Source: Nitrospiraceae bacterium (GTDB lineage Bacteria > Nitrospirota > Thermodesulfovibrionia > Thermodesulfovibrionales > UBA9159). Taken from it: a stretch of DNA of 12,852 nucleotides. Shown here piece by piece: positions 1 through 6,100 of the stretch (positions are counted from its first letter, which is position 1; each line of letters opens with the position of its first letter). The position numbers and the translations under genes were made by a program. The DNA is taken from positions 9,463 to 22,314 of the forward strand of contig DMNE01000229.1 in assembly GCA_003453735.1 (NCBI GenBank), in the 5' to 3' direction. The notes below the pieces were generated by a model. That model searched no databases. It was not told where the DNA came from and saw nothing but the letters and a program-made list of their open reading frames with translations.

Positions 1-399
1 GTCCCAGGTCTCTGCCGTCAGGAGGTTGGATTCCAGAGAACCACAAGTCGCGAAGGCCCAACAGTCCCCGCAGGACCCCTGATCTTTGACTGGGGTGACC
101 TTCCCCAATGTGCGGAGATCATAGCTAGACGCTGAAAGAACGAAGAACCTAAATTCTGAAGGAGACTGACCTTCTAAATGCGAAAAATCGAGAGGGGAAG
201 GAATGAATCCCACTGCCTGTTTTGGCGACGTCGCTTTCTGCAGATCGAATAGTTTGACCTGCTGTGTAAATTGCGCAAAAGCAGGAATCAAGGGAGCCTG
301 CGTAGGAATTTCCTGAGCACTTGCGGTAGTAGAGAAAAAAGCTAAGAGGATTGATAAAATCAGAACTATAATAGCTTCTCCCAGTCCTTTTTCTTCCAT
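1..399 (-). CDS. Secreted papain-family (C1) cysteine protease, N-terminal part, cut by window edge
   Basis: An open reading frame of 133 codons runs from an ATG at 399 off the left edge with no stop. The start follows a good ribosome site (GGAGG at 409-405, 5 nt spacing). An in-frame ATG at 411 is possible but lacks such a site. Residues 9-28 form a hydrophobic signal peptide ending in ASA before QE, so the protein is probably exported by Sec. A segment of about 65 residues that may act as a propeptide follows. Then comes the hallmark of papain-type proteases, [16 protein letters not shown] at residues 101-116: Gln107 would form the oxyanion hole and Cys113 would be the nucleophile, six residues apart as in papain. 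The catalytic His and Asn lie outside the window, so activity cannot be judged. Bacterial members are often long multidomain secreted proteins. Family assignment is firm; substrate is unknown. It is divergent from the oxidase operon. Confidence 0.88.
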   Translation of the reverse strand, partial: MEEKGLGEAIIVLILSILLAFFSTTASAQEIPTQAPLIPAFAQFTQQVKLFDLQKATSPKQAVGFIPSPLDFSHLEGQSPSEFRFFVLSASSYDLRTLGKVTPVKDQGSCGDCWAFATCGSLESNLLTAETWD

Positions 400-455
400 A
401 ATGACCTCCATTCTGTTTTCGCTGATCTCACGTGATTAGTTCGTAATATTTTATT

Positions 456-484
456 GTGTTAACAACTCCTTTGTTCCATGTCAA
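456..484 (-). promoter_or_regulatory. Possible sigma-70 promoter for the cysteine protease
   Basis: On the minus strand a perfect TTGACA lies at 484-479. Seventeen bases on is TAACAC (461-456), which matches the -10 consensus at only three of six positions. The site is about 60-85 bases upstream of the protease start, a sensible distance, and the surroundings are AT-rich. The -35 match is good and the -10 is poor, so this is a tentative call. Confidence 0.25.
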
Positions 485-637
485 CGACCCACATGAATAC
501 CTTATTTTTGCAGCAATAGCATTTCCCATTGCCACCCACATAAAGGGGCCATTACACACAAATAACTCCAGCCATTTCTGAGACAGAATACTAGATGCAG
601 AGGTCTTTGCCGTGACCGCCTGAAGTTTATTGTTGTA

Positions 638-690
638 GGTCGGTATAAAGTCTCCTTTAAGAGAGATTTATTCTCTTATCGGCCTTTTTT
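638..690 (+). terminator. Rho-independent terminator on the plus strand
   Basis: GGTCGGTA (638-645) can pair with TATCGGCC (677-684), 8 bp with two G-T wobbles. An inner hairpin of AGAGA-type arms (659-664 with 672-677) sits inside, and six T residues (685-690) follow directly. The reverse strand has no T-run after the stem, so it should work only on plus-strand transcripts. No protein gene lies upstream on that strand (1-640), so it implies an unannotated short transcript, a leader, or protection of the following region from antisense transcription of the protease locus. Confidence 0.6.
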
Positions 691-712
691 CGAAAATCTT
701 TAGCCTCATCTC

Positions 713-795
713 AGTGCCCCGGTTTCGCGAGGCCGATACTATCGTCTCTGTAGCCTTCGCCTCACAAGGATTTGGCTGTGTGGCGTGGAGGCACT
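713..795 (+). other. Cloverleaf-like inverted-repeat structure, possible structured RNA
   Basis: AGTGCC (713-718) pairs perfectly with GGCACT (790-795) and encloses further hairpins. CGAT/ATCG lies around 734-744. A strong stem of CGCCTCACA (758-766) with TGTGTGGCG (777-785) has a single mismatch and a 10-nt loop. A weak GGTT/GGCC arm lies near 721-734. The 83-nt whole looks like a multibranched RNA closed by a terminal stem. It is not a tRNA: there is no T-arm consensus and no plausible anticodon arm. I do not recognise a known riboswitch. The strand is uncertain because inverted repeats fold on both. Confidence 0.35.
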
Positions 796-883
796 TATGT
801 GTTTTGCGAAACTCTTAAGATCAAATTAAAGACACTTTATATAATAGCTCAAAGAAGTAGCAGTTGGACCGAAAAATCGACAT

Positions 884-1332
884 AGACTCTGGAGCACCCC
901 TTGTTTAGCCTCCTCGGAGTCTTAAAGACGATCTTGAACGGCTCTTCTTTAAGATCGGCATGGGCTTTCGAATCACCATGCCGCTCTCTTAATCGGTCGC
1001 AGATTTTTGGACTTCGGAGAGAAACTACCGAGTCAGCTTCGTGGTACCTTGCCGCTATCTGCAGGAAATCGGGGCAAGCATGTATGCAGCAAGGGGGCAG
1101 TCATCTCCCGCAAAGCCGCATTAGCGCTTGCGGCGCACGGAAGGTCTCGATGGCTGTCGGGATCCTTGCCGTCACCTGTCTCCGATAAGGCACGGCTTGC
1201 TATCAGCTAACAGCGAACCCCCGGTTTGCGAATCGTTGATAATTATGGATATTTGTCCATGGTTTTAGGAACCGTCCCTCGTGCGCCGTGCTTATATGGA
1301 GGCGATATTGGGACAGCGGGCGGGTGCTGTCC
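884..1332 (+). other. Noncoding stretch with a train of hairpins, possible large structured RNA
   Basis: Successive inverted repeats fill this gene-free stretch. AGACTCTG/CGGAGTCT (884-891 with 915-922). CGATCTT/AAGATCG (929-935 with 951-957). A perfect 8-bp CGGCATGG/CCATGCCG (956-963 with 976-983). CTTGCC/GGCAAG (1048-1053 with 1073-1078). GCCGCA/TGCGGC (1115-1120 with 1129-1134). A 14-bp stem with two single-base bulges (1137-1150 with 1157-1172). GATA..GCA/TGCTATC (1184-1204). GCGAACC/GGTTTGC (1213-1229). A perfect GGACAGC/GCTGTCC (1311-1317 with 1326-1332). Open frames here are short, start with rare codons and resemble no family I know. The density of stems suggests an RNA function or a decayed mobile element, but I cannot name it. 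Strand is a guess. Confidence 0.35.
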
Positions 1333-1428
1333 TCTGCAATTGGGATCAAAAAAGGACTTTGAGAGTATTATCATGCCACTGAACAAAAGGGTTTCCCAAG
1401 AAGTCATCCTCTGCACATATTAACGCTT

Positions 1429-1444
1429 GTTATCGTATGATAAC
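1429..1444. repeat. Perfect inverted repeat GTTATC-N4-GATAAC
   Basis: GTTATC (1429-1434) and GATAAC (1439-1444) form a perfect 6-bp inverted repeat with a 4-base spacer, about 70 bases upstream of the proposed -35 of the oxidase operon. No T-run follows, so it is not a terminator. Its symmetry would suit a dimeric regulator, but no regulator gene is present in the window to link it to. Confidence 0.35.
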
Positions 1445-1485
1445 GACGGTGTAGGATCATCAGGAAGCTAAGCCTGAAGAAGATA

Positions 1486-1510
1486 TAAAAAATCTGTCTG
1501 TAAAAAATCT
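1486..1510. repeat. Direct repeat TAAAAAATCT next to the oxidase promoter
   Basis: TAAAAAATCT occurs twice, at 1486-1495 and 1501-1510, separated by GTCTG (period 15). The second copy ends 3 bases before the proposed -35 box. The A-tracts may serve as an UP element or as paired regulator half-sites. Confidence 0.45.
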
Positions 1511-1513
1511 CTC

Positions 1514-1541
1514 TTGACTTTCCGGATTTTCCTGATAGACT
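1514..1541 (+). promoter_or_regulatory. Probable sigma-70 promoter of the caa3 oxidase operon
   Basis: TTGACT at 1514-1519 (five of six -35 bases) is followed after 16 bases by TAGACT at 1536-1541 (four of six -10 bases) and then a T-rich tract. It lies about 100 bases upstream of coxA, with A-tract direct repeats just before it, and is the best match I see between the hairpin region and coxA. No promoter of similar quality is visible between the cox genes, consistent with one transcript. Confidence 0.4.
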
Positions 1542-1582
1542 TTTTTTTAGTTAACGGTTGTTTCTTTCTTTATCGGGGGTTC

Positions 1583-1648
1583 TTGCGATCAAAGAGGACT
1601 ACTGACACCGTGACAGCCAAGAAATCGAGGGGGAACAAGAAATCATGA
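1583..1648 (+). CDS. Possible short basic leader peptide overlapping the coxA start
   Basis: A 21-codon frame from TTG at 1583 (or 13 codons including the stop from GTG at 1610) ends in TGA at 1646-1648. The stop forms an ATGA overlap with the coxA start codon. The predicted peptide is rich in Lys and Arg (ending AKKSRGNKKS). GGGGG (1575-1579) lies only 3 bases before the TTG, and GAGG (1594-1597) lies 12 bases before the GTG, so neither site is well placed. If translated it would couple ribosomes into coxA. It may equally be chance. Confidence 0.2.
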   Translation: MRSKRTTDTVTAKKSRGNKKS

Positions 1649-3249
1649 GTCAAGAGGATTCTGTTTCCAGAGAGAGTTTTTACAAGGCAACAGGCAGATA
1701 TAGAGGAGTCCTTTCCTGGATACTAGCGACCGACCACAAAAGGATTGGCTTGATGTATCTGACTGCGATTCTGACGTTTTTCTCCATAGGCGTTACCCTC
1801 GGGGTACTCATGAGGATCAACCTTATTTCGCCGGGGAGGTTTATCTCGGAAAGGGTGTATAATTCTCTCTTCACCATCCACGGAGTAATACAGATATTCC
1901 TTTTCATCATCCCCGGAATCCCTGCATCGCTCGGGAATTTTTTCCTGCCCATCCTGATAGGCGCGAAGGATGTTGCTTTCCCGCGCATAAATCTCATGTC
2001 GTTTTGGCTCTATCTGGCGGGCGGCACTCTGCTAATCCTCTCGATCTTTGTTGGCGGCGGCGCTCCCGATACGGGCTGGACCTTTTACGCGCCCTACAGT
2101 ATAAGGACGACGGCAAATATCTCGTTAGCCCTTTTCGGCGTCATCCTGCTCGGCTTTTCCTCAATATTTACGGGGTTGAACTTTATTACGACAATTCACC
2201 GGTTGAGGGCGCCGGGAATGAAAATATTCCACATGCCATTGTTTTGCTGGTCGCTCTACGCAACCGCATGGACTCAGGTACTCGCAACCCCTGTCCTTGC
2301 CTTAACCCTGCTACTACTTATTCTCGAGAGGTTCTTTGCGATCGGGTTCTTCGAACCAAAACTGGGAGGGGATCCTATTTTATATGAACATATGTTCTGG
2401 ATCTATTCTCATCCTGCGGTCTATATCATGATACTTCCCGCAATGGGCGTAGTCACGGAGATATTCCCTGTCTTTGCGAAGAGGACGATCTTCGGCTATA
2501 AGGCGATCGCGTTCTCAAGTCTCGGGATCGCTTTCTTCGGCTATCTCGTCTGGGGCCACCATATGTTCACAAGCGGGATGAGCGACACATCGAGAATCAT
2601 TTTTTCATTTATTACTTTTTTGGTTGCGGTCCCCACGGGCGTGAAAGTCTTCAACTGGGTCGCAACCCTGTATAAAGGGTCTATTAAACTCGACTCTCCG
2701 CTCATCTACAGTCTTACCTTTATTTTTCTATTTTCCATAGCGGGTCTTACAGGTCTGATGATAGGCACTCTTTCTCTCAATTTATACCTCCATGGCACCT
2801 ATTTTATCGTTGGTCATTTTCATTACACCATGTTCGGCGGCGCGGGGTTCGGTTTTTTTGCCGGGCTGCACTATTGGTTCCCGAAGATGTTCGGGAGGAT
2901 GTATCATGAAAGGACTGCAAAGATCTCTTGGTTCATCATGTTCATCGGATTCAACGTCCTCTATTTCTCGATGTTTATTCTCGGGCTGCAGGGGATGCCA
3001 AGGAGATATTTTCAGTATCTGCCGAGATTCTATACAAACCACGTGATTTCCACTGTCGGTTCCTGGATCCTCGCGGCGGGTCTCATCCTCATGTTCGGGA
3101 ATTTCATCAGGGCTCTGTTTAAGGGAGAAAAGGCCCCCATGAACCCGTGGGGAGGCACGACCCTTGAGTGGCAGATACCCTCTCCACCTCCGGCAGAAAA
3201 TTTTGAAGCCACACCCGTAATCGAACATGGCCCCTATAAATATGACTGA
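1645..3249 (+). CDS. coxA: Cytochrome c oxidase subunit I, A2-type heme-copper oxidase
   Basis: Catalytic subunit of a caa3-type oxidase: it reduces O2 to water at the heme a3-CuB centre in the inner membrane and pumps protons. The 534 residues with about 12 membrane helices are normal for the family. Visible ligands: His79 (heme a, in TIHG), His256 (CuB, in YSHPAVY with Tyr260 placed for the His-Tyr cross-link), His305-His306 (CuB), His391 (heme a3) and His393 (heme a) in VGHFHY. Asn98, Asp109 and Asn116 match the D-channel entrance, and Lys334 in PTGVKVF matches the K-channel. The D-channel glutamate of the HPEV motif is replaced by Ala, with Tyr254-Ser255 before the His; this YSHP signature marks the A2 subfamily. 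The usual His-Asp pair of the Mg site reads His383-Gly384. GAGGGGG (1627-1633) lies 11 bases before the ATG. First gene of the cox cluster. Confidence 0.97.
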   Translation: MSQEDSVSRESFYKATGRYRGVLSWILATDHKRIGLMYLTAILTFFSIGVTLGVLMRINLISPGRFISERVYNSLFTIHGVIQIFLFIIPGIPASLGNFFLPILIGAKDVAFPRINLMSFWLYLAGGTLLILSIFVGGGAPDTGWTFYAPYSIRTTANISLALFGVILLGFSSIFTGLNFITTIHRLRAPGMKIFHMPLFCWSLYATAWTQVLATPVLALTLLLLILERFFAIGFFEPKLGGDPILYEHMFWIYSHPAVYIMILPAMGVVTEIFPVFAKRTIFGYKAIAFSSLGIAFFGYLVWGHHMFTSGMSDTSRIIFSFITFLVAVPTGVKVFNWVATLYKGSIKLDSPLIYSLTFIFLFSIAGLTGLMIGTLSLNLYLHGTYFIVGHFHYTMFGGAGFGFFAGLHYWFPKMFGRMYHERTAKISWFIMFIGFNVLYFSMFILGLQGMPRRYFQYLPRFYTNHVISTVGSWILAAGLILMFGNFIRALFKGEKAPMNPWGGTTLEWQIPSPPPAENFEATPVIEHGPYKYD

Positions 3250-3292
3250 CGGAAAAAGATCCTTGAATGAAGTGCGAATATTGAGGTGAACA

Positions 3293-3913
3293 GTGGATAA
3301 CCCCCAAAAGATTGCGGTCAGACACCGGGTCGATTACGTCGGCGCGAAGATGGGGATGTGGATATTTCTTTTTACCGAAGTCCTCTTTTTCGGCGGGCTC
3401 TTCCTTCTCTATTCGGTATTCCGTGACAAGTATACCCTCGACTTCCATAACTCCGCGGCAGAACTTGATCTCTTTCTCGGGACGGCTAATACCGTTATCC
3501 TTCTCACCAGCAGCATGGCGATGGCTTTTTCGATCGCATTGATAAGAAGAGGGAAAAAGGCTTCATCGATCCTCTGCCAGGGCATCACCATTTTTTTAGG
3601 GCTCGTCTTTCTCGTCAATAAATACATTGAATGGAGCGCGCACGTTCATCACGGAATCTATCCTCACTCTCCATTGTTGGACAATATGAGCAGGGGGAAG
3701 ATCATTTTTTTCAGCCTCTATTATGTGATGACCGGTCTTCACGGTCTACACGTGCTCATCGGGGTCTGCGTTATCTCGGGTACGTTGCTCTTCACTAAAA
3801 AAGAGATCATTCATCAGAACGATTTCGTGAAACTCGAAAATACAGGTCTTTACTGGCACTTTGTTGATATCGTGTGGATCTATCTTTTCCCTCTCTTTTA
3901 TCTCATAACATAG
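3293..3913 (+). CDS. coxC: Cytochrome c oxidase subunit III, short five-helix form
   Basis: Structural membrane subunit that stabilises proton uptake by subunit I. It starts with GTG at 3293; GAGG at 3283-3286 sits 6 bases upstream, which decides this start. The 206 residues give five membrane helices (about 20-42, 64-84, 90-108, 138-161, 185-205), the short form seen in caa3 and bo3 enzymes that lack the first two helices of the seven-helix mitochondrial type. Family marks are Glu29 in FLFTEVLFFGG, Glu113 in NKYIEW, TGLHGLHVLIG (147-157) and the ending LYWHFVDIVWIYLFPLFYL. It follows coxA by 43 bases and its TAG stop overlaps the ribosome site of coxD. Confidence 0.95.
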   Translation: MDNPQKIAVRHRVDYVGAKMGMWIFLFTEVLFFGGLFLLYSVFRDKYTLDFHNSAAELDLFLGTANTVILLTSSMAMAFSIALIRRGKKASSILCQGITIFLGLVFLVNKYIEWSAHVHHGIYPHSPLLDNMSRGKIIFFSLYYVMTGLHGLHVLIGVCVISGTLLFTKKEIIHQNDFVKLENTGLYWHFVDIVWIYLFPLFYLIT

Positions 3914-3925
3914 GAGGACCGGTCG

Positions 3926-4222
3926 ATGAACGGAAACGGAGTGCCCCTGCACGTTCCTAAAAACAGGGTTTATCTATTCGTATGGCTCTGTCTCGTGGGG
4001 CTTACCGCCACCACTGTCGCGGTCGCAAAGTTGCATCTCACCAACTATGCGGCATTGGCTGCTATCTTCATTGCATCAACTAAATCCGGCCTGGTTCTGA
4101 CTTTTTTCATGCACTTGAAAGAGGAACCTCTCATATTGAAAGTAATGCTTTTCCTCGCGCTTTTTGCGCTGACCCTTATCGTTCTGCTCACCTTCTCCGA
4201 CGTATGGTTCAGGTACCAGTGA
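3926..4222 (+). CDS. coxD: Cytochrome c oxidase subunit IV, prokaryotic caa3 type
   Basis: Small accessory membrane subunit of the caa3 oxidase. Its 98 residues form three hydrophobic helices (about 13-33, 40-63 and 69-93) with the family's short FFMHLKEEP stretch between the second and third. The ATG at 3926 has GGAGG at 3913-3917, 8 bases upstream, overlapping the coxC stop codon. Its TGA (4220-4222) runs into the ribosome site of coxB. The gene symbol varies between organisms (ctaF or coxD). Subunit IV is not needed for chemistry and probably helps assembly or CuB stability. Identification rests on size, topology and operon position as well as the MHL motif. Confidence 0.88.
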   Translation: MNGNGVPLHVPKNRVYLFVWLCLVGLTATTVAVAKLHLTNYAALAAIFIASTKSGLVLTFFMHLKEEPLILKVMLFLALFALTLIVLLTFSDVWFRYQ

Positions 4223-4231
4223 GGAGAGATC

Positions 4232-5134
4232 ATGCTTATTCCTGAAGCTTCGAACTCAGCTATCAAAGTGGACACCACGTTTTCCTACATTCTTGGGATA
4301 GAAGTTATTCTCCTGATGCTTGTGACATCCACTATGATCTTCTTTGTGATCAAATATAATAGGAAGAAAAAAGAAACTCCTGAAAATATTGAAGGGAGCA
4401 TGTTCCTTGAAATCATCTGGACAGCGATCCCCACGCTTCTTGTGATCGGGATGTTTTATTTAGGATGGAGGAGTTTCGACATAATACGCTTTGTTCCTAA
4501 AGAGGTGATGACGATCAAGGTGACGGGCCGCCAGTGGTCCTGGCTTTTCTCTTACGAAAACGGCAAGCAGAGCGATACTTTGAATGTCCCCCTCGGAAAG
4601 CCGGTAAAGATGCTGCTCACCTCGGCGGATGTTCTCCATAGCTTCTATATTCCTGCTTTCAGGATCAAGGAGGACTGTGTCCCGGGGCTGGAGACCTACC
4701 TCTGGTTTACCGCAGAGGAACTCGGGACCTATGATATCTTCTGCACTGAATACTGTGGTTTGGGCCATTCAGGCATGGTTTCGAAGGTAATCGTTATGCC
4801 TGAAAAGGAGTTCGATGCGTGGTACAGCGCTGCACCTGCTGCCGCAAAGGTAAGCGGACTTAAGATCCTCGAGGAGAAAGGATGCCTCGGTTGCCACACC
4901 ACGGACGGGACGAAGAAAATTGGACCCACATTCAAGGGACTCTATGAGTCGAGAGTGACCGTCGTGACGAACGGAATGGAGAGGGTGATCACTGCGGACG
5001 AAGGATATCTGAAACGGATGATTTTGAAACCAGGGGTGGACATAGTAAAGGGCTATCCTAATATCATGCCCCCCATTCCCGTAACACCGGAAGAATTAAA
5101 TGCCATTGTGGAATACATTAAAACACTGAAATGA
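4232..5134 (+). CDS. coxB: Cytochrome c oxidase subunit II with fused cytochrome c domain (caa3)
   Basis: Electron-entry subunit: it takes electrons into a binuclear CuA centre outside the membrane and passes them to heme a of subunit I. Residues 17-40 and about 59-78 are the two membrane helices (with LEIIWTAIP), followed by the cupredoxin domain with the aromatic VTGRQWSWLFSYENG (97-111). CuA ligands are His136, Cys171, Glu173 (backbone), Cys175, His179 and Met182 in CTEYCGLGHSGM. The C-terminal ~90 residues are a class I cytochrome c: CLGCH at 218-222 binds heme, and Met279 in NIMPPIP is the likely axial ligand. This fusion defines the caa3 type. No separate signal peptide precedes helix 1. 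An extra Cys149 lies in the EDCVPG loop. The start at 4232 follows GAGGAGAG; the stop overlaps ctaB by 4 nt. Placing subunit II after IV is unusual. Confidence 0.96.
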   Translation: MLIPEASNSAIKVDTTFSYILGIEVILLMLVTSTMIFFVIKYNRKKKETPENIEGSMFLEIIWTAIPTLLVIGMFYLGWRSFDIIRFVPKEVMTIKVTGRQWSWLFSYENGKQSDTLNVPLGKPVKMLLTSADVLHSFYIPAFRIKEDCVPGLETYLWFTAEELGTYDIFCTEYCGLGHSGMVSKVIVMPEKEFDAWYSAAPAAAKVSGLKILEEKGCLGCHTTDGTKKIGPTFKGLYESRVTVVTNGMERVITADEGYLKRMILKPGVDIVKGYPNIMPPIPVTPEELNAIVEYIKTLK

Positions 5135-6012
5135 GCACGTTCATCAAAATCGTAAGCTGCTATGTTCAGCTTTGCAAGGTGAAGATATCGCTTTTTGCCG
5201 CGATCTCCTCTGCGGTTGGATTCATGCTCTCAGCCTCAGAACTGAAGACCCGGATAACCATCCTTGCTTTGGGAACCTTTTTCCTGGCCGCTGGATCATC
5301 GGCTCTAAACCATTACCAGGAGAGGGATATCGACGCCCTCATGGAGAGAACGAAAAAAAGACCCCTTCCCTCGGGCAAAATCCAGCCTTCCCATGCTCTC
5401 TGCTTTTCAGCGGCGCTTCTATTCTTCGGTACTGCGACGCTTCTTTTGACGGGGAGCCTGGTTGCTCCTTTATTAGGCCTTTTAGCCGTACTTTGGTACA
5501 ATGGGATCTACACTCCCCTCAAGAAAAGAACTGCCTTTGCTATACTCCCCGGTGCTCTCATAGGGGCGGTTCCTCCTGCCATCGGATGGGTTGTAGGAGG
5601 AGGCGATTTCAGAGATCCAAGGCTTCTGTCCCTTTGCTTTTTCTTTTTCATGTGGCAGGTTCCCCATTTCTGGCTTCTTGTCCTGGATTATGCTGAGGAA
5701 TACAAGAAAGCCGGGCTTCCCTCAGTGGCCAGCATATTCAGCAGAACCCAATTGCGACGAATTACCTTTTCCTGGATCCTCGCAACTGCAGTGAGCTGCC
5801 TCTTTATGACCGTCAATAGCATTATACGCTATCCCATCAACCTGTTTCTCCTTGCTGTTTCATTCTGGGTCATCGGAAACGGAGTAACCCTTTTGAGAGA
5901 AAAAAGGAAAGACGTTCCTTACTCCTTTGCTTTTAGGAAAATTAATGTCTACCTGTTTCTTGTTATGGTGCTTTTATCCGCCGATAGGCTTTTTATGCAA
6001 GTAAATCATTGA
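5131..6012 (+). CDS. ctaB: Protoheme IX farnesyltransferase (heme O synthase)
   Basis: A UbiA-family membrane prenyltransferase that adds a farnesyl group to heme B to make heme O, the precursor of heme A needed by the oxidase encoded upstream. The 293 residues and about 7-9 hydrophobic helices are normal. The first Asp-rich motif is NHYQERDIDALMERTKKRP (60-78), with Asn60, Asp66 and Asp68 placed to bind Mg-diphosphate; the frequent DRD reads ERD here. The second motif, DYAEEYKKAGLPS (186-198), is also typical. The ATG overlaps the coxB stop as ATGA, so translation is coupled. No ctaA (heme A synthase) is present in the window, so it must lie elsewhere if the enzyme uses heme A. Alternative names are cyoE and cox10. 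Confidence 0.96.
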   Translation: MSTFIKIVSCYVQLCKVKISLFAAISSAVGFMLSASELKTRITILALGTFFLAAGSSALNHYQERDIDALMERTKKRPLPSGKIQPSHALCFSAALLFFGTATLLLTGSLVAPLLGLLAVLWYNGIYTPLKKRTAFAILPGALIGAVPPAIGWVVGGGDFRDPRLLSLCFFFFMWQVPHFWLLVLDYAEEYKKAGLPSVASIFSRTQLRRITFSWILATAVSCLFMTVNSIIRYPINLFLLAVSFWVIGNGVTLLREKRKDVPYSFAFRKINVYLFLVMVLLSADRLFMQVNH

Positions 6013-6017
6013 TCATT

Positions 6018-6080
6018 ATGACAGGATTTCATGAGGGATTATATGATCAGCCTTTGTTGAAAAAACCGCAAAAGCACTAA
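6018..6080 (+). other. Short frame that may be the displaced N-terminus of the following large gene
   Basis: An ATG at 6018, only 5 bases after the ctaB stop, opens a 20-codon frame beginning MTGFHEGLYDQPLLKK that ends at 6078-6080. Its two Lys codons lie on a run of six A (6060-6065). One extra base in that run would carry it straight into the frame of the 1467-residue protein. The bridging residues TAKALIESIPQYLRES look like ordinary helical protein and have no stop. Either a sequencing or mutational indel or ribosomal/transcriptional slippage on the A-run would join the two. The ATG itself has no clear ribosome site and would rely on coupling to ctaB. Confidence 0.4.
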
Positions 6081-6100
6081 TCGAGTCTATTCCACAGTAT

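Noticed and set aside
713..795. tRNA gene
   Set aside because: Closing stem and length fit loosely, but there is no GTTCRA-type T-loop and no acceptor discriminator pattern, and the internal arms do not match D, anticodon and T arms.
778..808. Sigma-54 promoter (GGCAC ... TTTGC)
   Set aside because: The GG and GC elements are 15-16 bases apart instead of the required 12.
1100..1175. Possible cyclic-di-GMP class I riboswitch (CGCAAAGCC followed ~40 bases later by a CGGGAT..TTGCCG stretch)
   Set aside because: The upstream GGCAAACC half and the ACGGGUCU stretch after AAAGCC are missing, and the bases in question pair better in the local hairpins at 1115-1134 and 1137-1172.
901..1188. Open frame of 95 codons on the plus strand
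   Set aside because: It starts with TTG, has no ribosome site, resembles no protein family and lies over strong inverted repeats; the overlapping frames at 1007-1210 and 1226-1423 fail for the same reasons.
2782..3448. Long minus-strand frames opposite coxA and coxC
   Set aside because: They are antisense shadows of strongly conserved oxidase genes with no protein-like features of their own.
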